Part shown: positions 17,179 to 25,838 of the stretch, one piece after another | How positions within the stretch are numbered: the stretch's first letter is position 1 | Layout of the letters: each line of letters opens with the position of its first letter | Assembly (NCBI RefSeq): GCF_025397915.1 | Contig: NZ_JALIDZ010000004.1 | Span: forward strand, 310,001-374,000 | Origin: Microbaculum marinisediminis | Lineage (GTDB): Bacteria; Pseudomonadota; Alphaproteobacteria; Rhizobiales; Tepidamorphaceae | Length of the DNA: 64,000 nucleotides | Direction of reading: 5' to 3' | Notes under the pieces: generated by a model | Seen by the model: only the letters and a program-made list of their open reading frames with translations | Told to the model about the DNA's origin: nothing | The model's database searches: none | Made by a program: the position numbers and the translations under genes

Positions 17179-19718
17179 TCCTTTTCCAGCCGCGGCCGGA
17201 GCGGATCCGACAGGCGGCGGCGCAGTTCCTCCAGAATCTCGCGTGCGCGCTGGGCGTCGATCTCGTCGGGAACCTCGACCGTCACGCCGTAGTCCGGGCC
17301 TTCGGTGCGCAGCGGGCGGCCGAAGGGATCGGTGCGCTGGCGGCCGTTCGGACCCGGCTGCCCCATGCCCATGCCCTGCGCCATGCCCTGCGCCAGCGCC
17401 TCGGCCATCGACTGGGCGCCGCGCCGCAGGTTGTCGAGCGCCCGGCCCTGCTGGTCGAGCGCGTCGCCGGTATCGCCGAGGCCGAGCGACTGTTCGGCCT
17501 CGCCCATCGCCTCGCCGGCCTGGCCGAGCTCGTTGCCGGGCTGGCCGCCGAGCTCCTTCAGCTTCTCCATCAGCTGGCGCAGCGCCTCGCGCAGCTCGCC
17601 CTGGCCCTGTCCGAGCTGGCCAAGCTGGTTGCCACCTTGGCCCTGCTGGCCTTCGCCCTGTTGTCCCTGGCCACGTTCGCCCTGGCCCTGGCCGGGCTGC
17701 TGGCCCTGCTGGTCGAGCTGGAAGGTCTGGTCCATCAGTTCCTGCTGGCGGCGGATCAGGTCGGCGAGCTCGTCGAGCATCTCGCCCATCGGGCCTGCCT
17801 GCATCTGGCCGGGCTGCATGCGGCCGTTGCGCAGGTTCTCGAGCAGGTTGCGCAGGTCGCTCAGCATCTGGCGGGCCGAATCGCGCGCGCCGGAGCGCGC
17901 CATGTTCTCGATGGCGTCGAGCAGCCGCTGCAGGTCGTTGCGGCTGAAGGTCTGGGCGTTCGGATCCATCGGCATCTGCTGGGCCTGATCCTGGTTCTCC
18001 ATCGCCCGCTGGGCGAGCTCGCGCAGGAACTCGTCGAGCGCCTCGCGCAGCTCCGCCATCAGCTGTTCGATCTCCTCGTCGGAGGCGCCGTTCTCGAGCG
18101 CCTGCATCAGCCGTTCCTGGGCGGCGCGCAGGTCCTCGGCCGCCAGCGACAGGTCGCCGTCCTCGATCTGCAGCGCGACCTCCCAGAGCTGGTCGATCAC
18201 GCCGCGCAGGGTCTCCTCGCTACCGTCGCCGGCACGCAGCCGCCAGAACGCGGAGCGCATGCCCAGATAGACGCCGTAGTCGCCGACATTCTTCTCCGGC
18301 TGCAGGGCCAGCGCATCGAGGGCGCCGGCGACCATCGGCACGGCATTGCGGTCCAGCGCCAGGTTGCGGCGCTGCTCGACGATGGCGCGGGCCAGCGGCT
18401 CGTAGAAGCGGCGCTGCGGCAGGGTGATCTCGACCGGATCGCTCAGGCCTTCGTGGCCGGCGTCGTCGCGGGCGATCAGGCGCAGCCGCACCTTGGAGCC
18501 GGCCCAGGGATGGCTCGACAGTTCCTTGATGGTCTGGGCCGCTCCGGACCGGGCCCGCAGCTGCGGCAGCGACAGCGGGAAATCGGGCGGCGGCACCAGC
18601 GGATCGGCGTCGGCGAGCCGGGGATCGAGCGGCTCGAAGCGGGCGTCCGCGCCGACGACGCCGTAATCGTCGCTGACGGTGTAGTTCAGCCGCAAGGCCT
18701 GGGTGGCGGTGAAGTCGGGCGGATGGGCGAAGGCGATCGACGGCGGGCGGTCGGCGATGACCTCGAAGCGCCAGCCGAGCGCCTGATGTCCGTCGAGGCT
18801 GACGCTGACCGAGCCGTTCTCGTCCAGGGCGATCTGGTACTCGGCCGGCGCGGTGGCCGCGCTTTCGGCCTCGGCGGCGGGCACAGGCGCCGATTCGGCC
18901 GTGCCGAAGGCGGCGGCGACCGCGACGGCGGCATCGGCGGGCGCGCGGATGACGAGCTGCGAGCCCTGCGGCACGGAAATCGGGGCCGGTGCGGCGCCGT
19001 TCGCGCCAAGCCCTTCCTCGGGCCGCGCGCCGCTGCCGGTCAGCAGAACGGGCGGGCGGCTGGTATAGCGCGGCGGCGACACCCAGGCATCGATGCGGGC
19101 GATCTGGGCCTCGTCCGGGCCGATAGGGGCGGCGGCCGACAGCAGGCGGCCGCGCCAGTCGGGACCCGCCCAAGCGAGCGAGACGACGAACAGCAGGACG
19201 ACGATGGCGCGCAGGGCATAGGGATCGCGGGCGGCGACGCGCGGGGCGGGCATGCCCGCCGACAGCCGGCCGATGCCGGCGGCGGCGCGCGCCCGGTGGG
19301 CGGTCCACAGGCGTTCGGTGGCGGCATCGGCAACGGCGCCGGAGGGATGGGTGCCGGCGAGCCGGTCCTCGAGCGCTGTGAGCGGGCGATGGGCGAGCCC
19401 GGTGGCGGTCTCGACCCGGTGGCGCGCCTCGCCCGGGCGCGGCAGGCGCAGGCGGGCCAGCGGCCAGAGCGACGCCAGGAAGGCGAGCACGAACAGGGCG
19501 AGGCCGCCGAGACGGATGGAGGGCGGCACCGAGATCCACAGGCCGAGCCAGGAGACGATGCAGTAGACGGCGACGATGGTGACCGCCGGCAGCAGGGCGG
19601 GCCACAGCCGCTCGAACGCGATCGCCGCCGCGGCGCGGCGGATCGCGCCCTGGATCAGCCTGCGTGCTGATGTCGCCTTGTCGCCGGCGTCGCTGCGCCG
19701 GTCTCGGGAGTCGGCCAA
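17148..19718 (-). CDS. TIGR02302/DUF4175 family large membrane protein
   Basis: 856 residues. Two hydrophobic segments near residues 38-85 (LLPAVTIVAVYCIVSWLGLW and LGGLALFVLAFLASLWPL) and one near 170-185 anchor the N terminus; the rest is a large soluble region. Residues of about 400-640 are helical, with many Glu/Gln/Leu heptads, followed by a Gln/Gly-rich tract near 655-700 (for example QQGQQPGQGQGERGQGQQGE), then a second helical region to the end. Family function is unknown; members are confined to Alphaproteobacteria as far as I recall. It converges on the response regulator gene. The long tract of CAG/GGC-type repeats may be prone to slippage. Confidence 0.85.
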   Translation of the reverse strand: MADSRDRRSDAGDKATSARRLIQGAIRRAAAAIAFERLWPALLPAVTIVAVYCIVSWLGLWISVPPSIRLGGLALFVLAFLASLWPLARLRLPRPGEARHRVETATGLAHRPLTALEDRLAGTHPSGAVADAATERLWTAHRARAAAGIGRLSAGMPAPRVAARDPYALRAIVVLLFVVSLAWAGPDWRGRLLSAAAPIGPDEAQIARIDAWVSPPRYTSRPPVLLTGSGARPEEGLGANGAAPAPISVPQGSQLVIRAPADAAVAVAAAFGTAESAPVPAAEAESAATAPAEYQIALDENGSVSVSLDGHQALGWRFEVIADRPPSIAFAHPPDFTATQALRLNYTVSDDYGVVGADARFEPLDPRLADADPLVPPPDFPLSLPQLRARSGAAQTIKELSSHPWAGSKVRLRLIARDDAGHEGLSDPVEITLPQRRFYEPLARAIVEQRRNLALDRNAVPMVAGALDALALQPEKNVGDYGVYLGMRSAFWRLRAGDGSEETLRGVIDQLWEVALQIEDGDLSLAAEDLRAAQERLMQALENGASDEEIEQLMAELREALDEFLRELAQRAMENQDQAQQMPMDPNAQTFSRNDLQRLLDAIENMARSGARDSARQMLSDLRNLLENLRNGRMQPGQMQAGPMGEMLDELADLIRRQQELMDQTFQLDQQGQQPGQGQGERGQGQQGEGQQGQGGNQLGQLGQGQGELREALRQLMEKLKELGGQPGNELGQAGEAMGEAEQSLGLGDTGDALDQQGRALDNLRRGAQSMAEALAQGMAQGMGMGQPGPNGRQRTDPFGRPLRTEGPDYGVTVEVPDEIDAQRAREILEELRRRLSDPLRPRLEKDYLERLLERF

Positions 19719-19947
19719 CGGTTCATCCTTCCCGGTCGCGTCGCCCCGAATGGGGATATCCCGGATCCGGGACCCCTAATCTAGGGCACGATCGGCATAT
19801 GGTCACGGACACTGCTGGTCACGGACATGCGCCCGCCCGCTTTCGCGGCACAGCATCAGCATAGTCTCAAACGGCAAGATGGCGCCAATCAGGCGTTTGT
19901 GAACCCCCGGCGTGACCCGCCAGCGTGAAGCCGGTCTTGAACCCGGG

Positions 19948-21213
19948 CTATAGCCAGTCCGGCAGGCGGTCGAGACCAATCAGCTCCTCATAGCTGCCGC
20001 GCGGCCTGACGACGGCGAACCGGTCGCCGTTCACGAGCACTTCCGGCACCAGCAGGCGGGTGTTGTAGGTCGAGGCCTGCACCGCGCCGTAGGCGCCCGC
20101 GGACATGACCGCGAGCAGCGCGCCGGATTGCAGCGGCGGTAGCGGCCGGTCGTGGGCCAGGTAGTCGCCGGTCTCGCATACCGGGCCGACCACGTCGACG
20201 GCCTGCCGCACGGCGTCGGCCGCGGGCTCGGCGACCGGCACGATCTCGTGATGGGCTTCGTAGAGCGTCGGGCGGATCAGGTCGTTCATCGCCGCGTCGA
20301 CGATCACGAAGGTCTTGTCGGCGCCGTGCTTCTCGTAGATCACGCTGGTGACGAGCATACCGGCGTTGCCGGCGATCAGCCGGCCCGGCTCGACGATGAC
20401 GCGGCAGTCGAGCTCGGCCAGGTGCCGATGGATGATCCTGCCGTAGTCGGCCGGCAGCGGCGGCGGCGTGTTGCCGGCGACATAGGGAATGCCGAGCCCG
20501 CCGCCGAGATCGACATGCTCGATGACGTGGCCTTCGGCGCGCAGCGTGCCGATCAGCTCCCGCAACAGGGTGAAGGCATCCTCGAACGGGCCGAGATCGG
20601 TGATCTGGCTGCCGATGTGCAGGTCGATGCCGGTGACCCGGATGCCGGGCAGCGCGGCGGCCCGGGCGTAGACGTCGACGGCGCGGGCCCAGGGGATGCC
20701 GAACTTGTTCTCCGCCTTGCCGGTGGCGATCTTCCGGTGGGTCTTGGCGTCGACGTCCGGGTTGATGCGCATCGAGACGCGCGCCGTCTGGCCGCGGGCT
20801 GCGGCGATCTCGGAGAGCAGCTCCAGTTCCGGCTCGGATTCGATGTTGAAGCAGTAGATGTCCTCGTCGAGCGCGTGGCCGAGCTCGCGGGCCGTCTTGC
20901 CGACGCCGGAGAAGACGATGCGCTCGCCGGGGATGCCGGCGGCGCGGGCGCGGCGCAATTCGCCCTCGGAGACCACGTCCATGCCGGCGCCGAGCCGGGC
21001 CAGCGTGGCGAGCACGGCCTGGTTGGAATTGGCCTTCATGGCGTAGCAGACCATGGCCGGAACGCCCGCCAGCGCCTCGGTGAAGACGCGGTAGTGCCGT
21101 TCCAGCGTCGCCGTCGAATAGCAGTAGAACGGCGTTCCGACCGCCGCCGCGATCTCTGGCACCGGCACGTCCTCGGCATGGAGGACGCCCTGCCGGTAAT
21201 CGAAGTGATGCAT
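19948..21213 (-). CDS. lysA: Diaminopimelate decarboxylase
   Basis: Last step of lysine synthesis: PLP-dependent decarboxylation of meso-diaminopimelate. 421 residues, the family length. PLP-binding Lys in YAMKANSN near residue 60, HIGSQI near 197, the phosphate-binding glycine loop GGGLGIPY, EPGRLI, and the Cys of GPVCETGDYLA that completes the partner subunit's active site in the dimer. The lipoprotein gene lies 37 bases upstream in the same direction, matching the common lptM-lysA pairing. Together with dapF at 34 kb it covers the end of the diaminopimelate/lysine route. Confidence 0.95.
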   Translation of the reverse strand: MHHFDYRQGVLHAEDVPVPEIAAAVGTPFYCYSTATLERHYRVFTEALAGVPAMVCYAMKANSNQAVLATLARLGAGMDVVSEGELRRARAAGIPGERIVFSGVGKTARELGHALDEDIYCFNIESEPELELLSEIAAARGQTARVSMRINPDVDAKTHRKIATGKAENKFGIPWARAVDVYARAAALPGIRVTGIDLHIGSQITDLGPFEDAFTLLRELIGTLRAEGHVIEHVDLGGGLGIPYVAGNTPPPLPADYGRIIHRHLAELDCRVIVEPGRLIAGNAGMLVTSVIYEKHGADKTFVIVDAAMNDLIRPTLYEAHHEIVPVAEPAADAVRQAVDVVGPVCETGDYLAHDRPLPPLQSGALLAVMSAGAYGAVQASTYNTRLLVPEVLVNGDRFAVVRPRGSYEELIGLDRLPDWL

Positions 21214-21250
21214 GGGTCTGTGTCCGCAGGTACGCTGCCCGAAAGGGCCG

Positions 21251-21454
21251 CTACATCAGCAGGCCGTCGAGAATGAACGGCGTGTCCGGTTTCTTGCCGT
21301 CCTTGGGCGGCGCCTTCTTGATGTTCGGATCGCGGATCTCGGAGGCCTCGGTGTCGGCCGGTGGCTGGAGCTGTGACGGCTTGACGCCGCAGCCGGCAAG
21401 CAGCAACACCGCCGTTGCGGCGGCACCCAGGATCGCGGCTCTCAAATAAGGCAT
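21251..21454 (-). CDS. Small LptM-like lipoprotein
   Basis: 67 residues. A signal peptide ends in the lipobox LLLAGCG, so the mature protein starts at Cys and is lipid anchored. The mature part is short and polar (GVKPSQLQPPADTEASEIRDP). Size, lipobox and place directly before lysA match LptM (YifL), which helps mature the LptD translocon in enteric bacteria; the assignment rests on context and is tentative. The longer open frame upstream of the ATG at 21454 has no likeness to a signal peptide. Confidence 0.75.
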   Translation of the reverse strand: MPYLRAAILGAAATAVLLLAGCGVKPSQLQPPADTEASEIRDPNIKKAPPKDGKKPDTPFILDGLLM

Positions 21455-21596
21455 CTGCACGCTCGAACTGTTCCCGATCGGCCGGAGGAAAAGACGCTGT
21501 CGGCGACGGGTAGCAGAATTCTTCGGGAAACGGAACAACCCGGCTTGCCGTGCCACGGGGGCGGGCCGCCGGGCCGTGTCACGGGGTCGGGCCGGC

Positions 21597-22022
21597 TCAG
21601 TCCCGGGCCTGCGCCTCGATCGCCTCCATGTCGTCGTCCGACAGGCCGAAATGGTGGCCGATTTCGTGGATCAGCACATGGGTGACCAGATGGCCGAGGG
21701 TTTCCTCGGATTCCGCCCAGTAGTCGATCAGCGGCCGGCGATAGAGCCAGATCATGTTGGGCATCTCGCCCGTATACGGCAGGCCGCGATGGGCCAGGCC
21801 GGTGCCCTGGAACAGGCCGAGCAGGTCGTAGGCGGTCTCCAGTCCCATGTCGTCGAGCACCTCGTCTTCGGGGAACTCGGCAACCTGGATGACGATGTCG
21901 CCGCAGAGCTGGCGCAATGCACCTGGCAGATTGGCGAAGGCGTCGGCGGCCATGCGCTGGACGTCATCCAGCGTCGGTGCCTGCCGGTCCTGCCAGACCG
22001 AAAAGGGATTCGCGCGCGCCAT
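21597..22022 (-). CDS. Zincin-like metallopeptidase family protein
   Basis: 141 residues. The motif HVLIHEIGHHFGL near residue 114-126 is an HExxH zinc site with a third His close by, as in the small single-domain zincin family (DUF1025/MmpX type) common in Alpha- and Actinobacteria. An acidic segment (AEFPEDEVLDDMG) and the PNMIWLYRRPLIDYW segment are family hallmarks. No signal peptide, so cytoplasmic. No substrate is known for this family. Lies alone between the lipoprotein and a small membrane protein gene, all on the same strand. Confidence 0.83.
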   Translation of the reverse strand: MARANPFSVWQDRQAPTLDDVQRMAADAFANLPGALRQLCGDIVIQVAEFPEDEVLDDMGLETAYDLLGLFQGTGLAHRGLPYTGEMPNMIWLYRRPLIDYWAESEETLGHLVTHVLIHEIGHHFGLSDDDMEAIEAQARD

Positions 22023-22060
22023 GCCGGTGTCCTTGCCTCCTTTGCCGTCCCTATGCGGGC

Positions 22061-22318
22061 CTACAGATAGGTGACGGAAAGGTAGATGAGGAGGCCGAAA
22101 AAAGCGATCAGCGACAGGCCGCGGCCGATCCGCCGGCCCCAGACCTCGGTCCAGTCGTCGGTCTCGGCGTCGGCGCCGGAGAAATGCGCCCTGGCCTTCT
22201 CGGCCTGGCGCACGAAGGCCGACGTGCCGAACACCTCGGACCCGGCGGCGGCGTCCTCCAGATCCTTCAGCGCCTTCTCGCGGCGCGCATCCTCGCGGTC
22301 GTGACGATCACCGGTCAT
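22061..22318 (-). CDS. Small membrane protein of unknown function
   Basis: 85 residues: a charged N-terminal half (GDRHDREDARREKALKDLED), then WTEVWGRRIGRGLSLIAFFGLLIYLSVTYL with one C-terminal transmembrane segment. I do not recognise a family. The single C-terminal anchor places the hydrophilic part in the cytoplasm, by inference. The ATG at 22318 is the first start in frame and the gene fits neatly between its neighbours (38 bases after its stop to the metallopeptidase start). Confidence 0.65.
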   Translation of the reverse strand: MTGDRHDREDARREKALKDLEDAAAGSEVFGTSAFVRQAEKARAHFSGADAETDDWTEVWGRRIGRGLSLIAFFGLLIYLSVTYL

Positions 22319-22361
22319 GGGGCGACGCTACGGTGTCGGCGCCGGGGCGGCAAGCCCGCGG

Positions 22362-22970
22362 CTACCAGCCGAGATCGGGCAGCAGGTTGCCGAGGCGCTC
22401 GACGAGGCCGGGCTTCTCGGGCGCCGGCGCCGCCGGCGCGATCACCATCGGGCGGCCCGCGCTGCGTCCGACCTCGACCGGCGGGACGATATCGGCGACC
22501 TTGCTGAACTCGGTGGTCGCGGCGACCGGCGCGGCCGGCGCGGCCGGTGTGGCCGGTGCGGGCTGGGGGGCGGCCTGCGCGGGCGGCGGCAATTGCTCGA
22601 CGACGACCGGGCCCGGCGTCGCCGGGCTCGCCGTGGCCGGAGCGGCCGGGCTCGCGGCGGCGCTGGCCTGAACCGCGCGGTTCGTTTCTAGGGCCGTGGC
22701 CTCGAGGCTCTCGATCCGGCGGGCCAGCTCGGCGATGCGGGCCTCGAGCGCGGCGCGCTGGTCACGGGTCACCGTGCACGACCACGCGCCCGCGTCCATG
22801 TGGCAAAGATCGAAGGCGCCGGTCTCGGTGTCGAGCCGCACGACCTTGTCGTTGACTTCCATGAGCTGATAGCGCCCGCCGTCGGCGAGGTCGTGCATCG
22901 GTTCGGCGCGCACGCCGACCGGGACGATGGCCGTCAGGGCGAAGGCAAGGAACAGGGCGGCGGCGCGCAT
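22362..22970 (-). CDS. Periplasmic coiled-coil, Ala/Pro-rich protein of unknown function
   Basis: 202 residues. A signal peptide (RAAALFLAFALTAIVPVGVRA) is followed by a domain of about 60 residues with YQLMEVNDKVVRLDTETGAFDLC and a Cys pair (LCHMDAGAWSCTV), then a helical stretch RAALEARIAELARRIESLEA and a long Ala/Pro linker, ending in LVERLGNLLPDLGW. The Cys pair could form a disulfide in the periplasm. I know similar small exported proteins in Hyphomicrobiales but no function. The first ATG with a good signal sequence is at 22970. Confidence 0.7.
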   Translation of the reverse strand: MRAAALFLAFALTAIVPVGVRAEPMHDLADGGRYQLMEVNDKVVRLDTETGAFDLCHMDAGAWSCTVTRDQRAALEARIAELARRIESLEATALETNRAVQASAAASPAAPATASPATPGPVVVEQLPPPAQAAPQPAPATPAAPAAPVAATTEFSKVADIVPPVEVGRSAGRPMVIAPAAPAPEKPGLVERLGNLLPDLGW

Positions 22971-23119
22971 CGCGTCGGTCTCCGGTCACGAGAAAACGAT
23001 GCCGGCCGCAATGGAAGCGAATCGAAGCGAAAATGTGGACGGATCGGGGTCAAATCGCCGCCAATTGTGTCGGCGTGGCGGGTTTGACAGGGGATGTTAC
23101 AAATTTGTCGCGTCACCGC

Positions 23120-23181
23120 GGGCCGTGGCGTCACGGCCCGGGGTGCCCGCGGAGCCGCGAGGATTGTCGCCGCGCGGCTCC
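23120..23181. other. Two inverted repeats downstream of leuC
   Basis: The 233-base gap between the periplasmic protein gene and leuC holds two stem structures: GGGCCGTG/CACGGCCC at 23120-23139 and GGAGCCGCG/CGCGGCTCC at 23151-23181. Neither is followed by a clear T run on the minus strand, so they are at best weak or Rho-assisted ends for leuC. AT-richer sequence at 23083-23110 (including the palindrome ACAAATTTGT) probably belongs to the promoter of the downstream minus-strand gene. Confidence 0.45.
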
Positions 23182-23203
23182 GGGAGCGTATCGGGTATGG
23201 CGT

Positions 23204-24619
23204 TCAGACCGCCTTCGGCCACTCGCGCACGTCGACGAAATGGCCGGCGATCGCCGCGGCGGCCGCCATTTCTGGCGAGACCAGGTGGGTGCGCCCCTTG
23301 AAGCCCTGGCGGCCCTCGAAGTTGCGGTTCGAGGTCGAGGCGCAGCGCTCTTCCGGGGCCAGCTTGTCGGCGTTCATCGCCAGGCACATGGAGCAGCCCG
23401 GCTCGCGCCAGTCGAAGCCGGCGGCCCTGAAGATCTCGTCGAGGCCCTCGGATTCCGCCTGTTCCTTAACGAGGCCGGAGCCCGGCACGACCATGCCGTT
23501 GACGTCGGGATGGACCGTGTGGCCCTCGATGATCTTCGCCGCCGCCCGCAGATCCTCGATGCGCGAGTTGGTGCAGGAGCCGATGAAGACGCGCTGGGGG
23601 CGGATGTCGGTGATCTTCGTGCCCGGCGTCAGGCCCATATAGGCGAGCGCCCGGCGCTTGGCCTCGCGGCGGTGCTCATCGGCGATCTCTTCGGGATCGG
23701 GCACGGCGCCGGTGATCGAGATCACGTCCTCCGGGCTGGTGCCCCAGGTGACGATCGGCGGCAGCGCGTTGCCGTCGAGGCGGACGATGCGGTCGAACTC
23801 GGCGCCGTCGTCGCTCGGCAGCGTGTCCCAGTAGGCGCGCGCCATGTCCCAGGCCTTGCCCTTCGGGGCCATCGGGCGGCCCTCGATATAGGCGTAGGTC
23901 TTCTCGTCGGGGGCGATCATGCCGGCGCGCGCGCCGCCCTCGATCGACATGTTGCACACCGTCATGCGGCCTTCCATCGACATGTCGCGGAACACCTCGC
24001 CGGCATACTCGATGACGTGGCCGGTGCCGCCGGCGGTGCCGATCTCGCCGATGATGGCGAGGATCACGTCCTTCGGCGTCACGCCCTCGGGCAGGGTGCC
24101 GTCGACCTCCACCTTCATGTTGTGCGCCTTGCGCTGCATCAGCGTCTGGGTGGCGAGCACGTGCTCGACCTCCGAGGTGCCGATGCCGTGGGCGAGCGCG
24201 CCGAAGGCGCCGTGCGTCGAGGTGTGGGAATCGCCGCAGACGATGGTGGTGCCGGGCAGGGTGAAGCCCTGCTCGGGGCCGATCACGTGGACGATGCCCT
24301 GGCGGATGTCGTTCTCGTCGAAATAGGTGACGCCGAACTGGCCGGCGTTCCTGGCCAGCGTCTCGATCTGCAGCGCCGATTCCGGGTCGTCGATGCCCTG
24401 GCTGCGGTCGGTGGTCGGCACGTTGTGGTCGACCACGGCGAGCGTCTTCTGCGGCGCGCGCACCGTGCGGGCGTTCATGCGCAGGCCCTCGAAGGCCTGC
24501 GGGCTCGTCACCTCGTGAACCAGGTGGCGGTCGATATACAGCAGGCAGGTGCCGTCTTCCTGCTCGTCGACCAGGTGGTCGTCCCAGATCTTGTCGTAAA
24601 GGGTTCTCGGCTTGGACAT
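23204..24619 (-). CDS. leuC: 3-Isopropylmalate dehydratase large subunit
   Basis: Isomerises 2- to 3-isopropylmalate in leucine synthesis together with LeuD. 471 residues from the ATG of [15 protein letters not shown], the normal length. Substrate and cluster residues are visible: [16 protein letters not shown], the first cluster Cys in GSCTNSR and the pair in CSMCLAMN, which hold the [4Fe-4S] cluster. leuD is not in the window. It lies at the end of the ffh-rpsP-rimM-trmD-rplS neighbourhood, as in many Hyphomicrobiales, but with a methyltransferase gene between rplS and leuC. Confidence 0.96.
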   Translation of the reverse strand: MSKPRTLYDKIWDDHLVDEQEDGTCLLYIDRHLVHEVTSPQAFEGLRMNARTVRAPQKTLAVVDHNVPTTDRSQGIDDPESALQIETLARNAGQFGVTYFDENDIRQGIVHVIGPEQGFTLPGTTIVCGDSHTSTHGAFGALAHGIGTSEVEHVLATQTLMQRKAHNMKVEVDGTLPEGVTPKDVILAIIGEIGTAGGTGHVIEYAGEVFRDMSMEGRMTVCNMSIEGGARAGMIAPDEKTYAYIEGRPMAPKGKAWDMARAYWDTLPSDDGAEFDRIVRLDGNALPPIVTWGTSPEDVISITGAVPDPEEIADEHRREAKRRALAYMGLTPGTKITDIRPQRVFIGSCTNSRIEDLRAAAKIIEGHTVHPDVNGMVVPGSGLVKEQAESEGLDEIFRAAGFDWREPGCSMCLAMNADKLAPEERCASTSNRNFEGRQGFKGRTHLVSPEMAAAAAIAGHFVDVREWPKAV

Positions 24620-24927
24620 GGTGCTTTCGTTCCGTCGCAAATCAGGGGTGCCCGCGGGATGACGGGCAGGCGTTGGTGATGGCCGGGAGCGGCCGTGAAA
24701 CCCGGTTCAGAGGATGCCGTCGGCGGCGCGCAGCAGCGCGTGGAAACGCCACGGCAGAAGCGCATGGTCGTGCAGCGGCGCCGCGCCCGGACAACCGGGC
24801 ACGAGGCCGCGTGAGCCGCGGCCACGGATGGCCCGGCCGGTGACGCTCGGTCTCCGCAAGTGCGTTTTGTTCGCGCGCATGGCCGGAAGATACTGTCGAT
24901 ACGGGCAAACGGCAATGTTTGGCGTCG
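24620..24927 (-). other. leuC upstream region with a possible short leader ORF
   Basis: 308 bases between the methyltransferase and leuC. On the minus strand a 57-codon frame runs from ATG at 24880 to TGA at 24707; its last 22 codons are rich in Leu (LHDHALLPWRFHALLRAADG region, six Leu in 22). A GC-rich inverted repeat (GCCCG...CGGGC) lies between it and leuC, but no T run. This could be a leader peptide for leucine attenuation or chance; codon use of the first half looks non-coding. I see no tRNA or other RNA here. Confidence 0.3.
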
Positions 24928-25746
24928 TCAAACGATCCTGGTCGCGCCGAGCGAAAAGGCCAGCGGCGGACCGGCGGTGTCGCCGGGCATGCGGAACAGC
25001 CGGTCCTCGCCCTGCCGCATCATCGGCACGGCGGCCCAGGGCACGGCGTCGTGCTCGTGCAGGAAGTCGAGCCGCAGCCCGGCATCGACCAGCGCCGTGA
25101 CGATGTCGGAGATTGGATGGATCCACTCGTAGCTGCGCGGGGTCTTCAGCGCCGTGCCGTCGCCGGCATAGGTTTCGGCGTCGTCGAATGCCAGCGGCCG
25201 GTCGACCGGAGTCTTCCAGTCCCAGGTGAGGACCAGCCTGCCGTCGACCTCCTCGAACTGGGAGAGGGACGGGTGACCCTCGGCCAGGTACAGCCGTCCG
25301 CCGGGCCTGAGCAGGCTCGCGACCACGGCCGCCCAGCGGCGGATGTCGGGCAACCAGATGATCGTGCCCCAGGAGACGTAGACCAGGTCGAAATCGCCCG
25401 TCAGCAGCGCGCGGGCCTCGTAGACGTCCCCCTCCTCGAAATCCGCCGGAATTCCCGTCTCGGCGGCAAGCGTGCGGGCCGCGGCGATGGCCGCCGGCGA
25501 GAAGTCGAGGCCCGTCACCGTGGCGCCGCGGCGGGCAAGGCTCAGCGTGTCGAGGCCGAAATGGCACTGCAGATGGGCGATCCGCCGGCCGCTCACGTCG
25601 CCGATCTCGGCGGCCTCGATCGGCATCAGCGTGTCGGCCCCGGCGCGGAAGGCCTCGATCGGATAGATCGCGCCGGCGTCGCGCAGATGGATGGCGACGC
25701 GCTCGTCCCAGTTCGCGCGGTTGGCGGCGGTGAAGGGATTGCTCAT
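24928..25746 (-). CDS. Class I SAM-dependent methyltransferase
   Basis: 272 residues with a Rossmann methyltransferase fold: motif I region IAHLQCHFGLDTLSLARRGATVTGLDFS (about residues 55-82), the acidic loop EEGDVYEA and motif IV FDLVYVSWGTI. The C-terminal half (TWDWKTPVDRP, YEWIHPISDIV) resembles the broad 'class I SAM-dependent methyltransferase' group common in soil bacteria. Substrate unknown. It interrupts the conserved rplS-leuC spacing on the same strand, and rplS has its own terminator between, so it likely has its own promoter. Confidence 0.85.
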   Translation of the reverse strand: MSNPFTAANRANWDERVAIHLRDAGAIYPIEAFRAGADTLMPIEAAEIGDVSGRRIAHLQCHFGLDTLSLARRGATVTGLDFSPAAIAAARTLAAETGIPADFEEGDVYEARALLTGDFDLVYVSWGTIIWLPDIRRWAAVVASLLRPGGRLYLAEGHPSLSQFEEVDGRLVLTWDWKTPVDRPLAFDDAETYAGDGTALKTPRSYEWIHPISDIVTALVDAGLRLDFLHEHDAVPWAAVPMMRQGEDRLFRMPGDTAGPPLAFSLGATRIV

Positions 25747-25777
25747 GGCGCGGGTCCGTCGTCTGCGAAAAGGCGTT

Positions 25778-25811
25778 CAAAACAAAACGGGCGGCCTCAT
25801 GGCCGCCCGTT
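25778..25811 (-). terminator. Rho-independent terminator after rplS
   Basis: On the minus strand an 11-base-pair stem (AACGGGCGGCC/GGCCGCCCGTT, loop ATGA) is followed directly by TTTTGTTTTG. Stem 25786-25811, T-rich tract 25778-25787. It begins 27 bases after the rplS stop and ends the ribosomal and tRNA-modification operon. Confidence 0.88.
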
Positions 25812-25838
25812 CGATCCGGTATCCGGAGGAGAAGGACC

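Noticed and set aside
24620-24927. A tRNA or other structured RNA gene in the leuC upstream gap
   Set aside because: No cloverleaf, no TTCRA T-loop and no terminator were found by eye.
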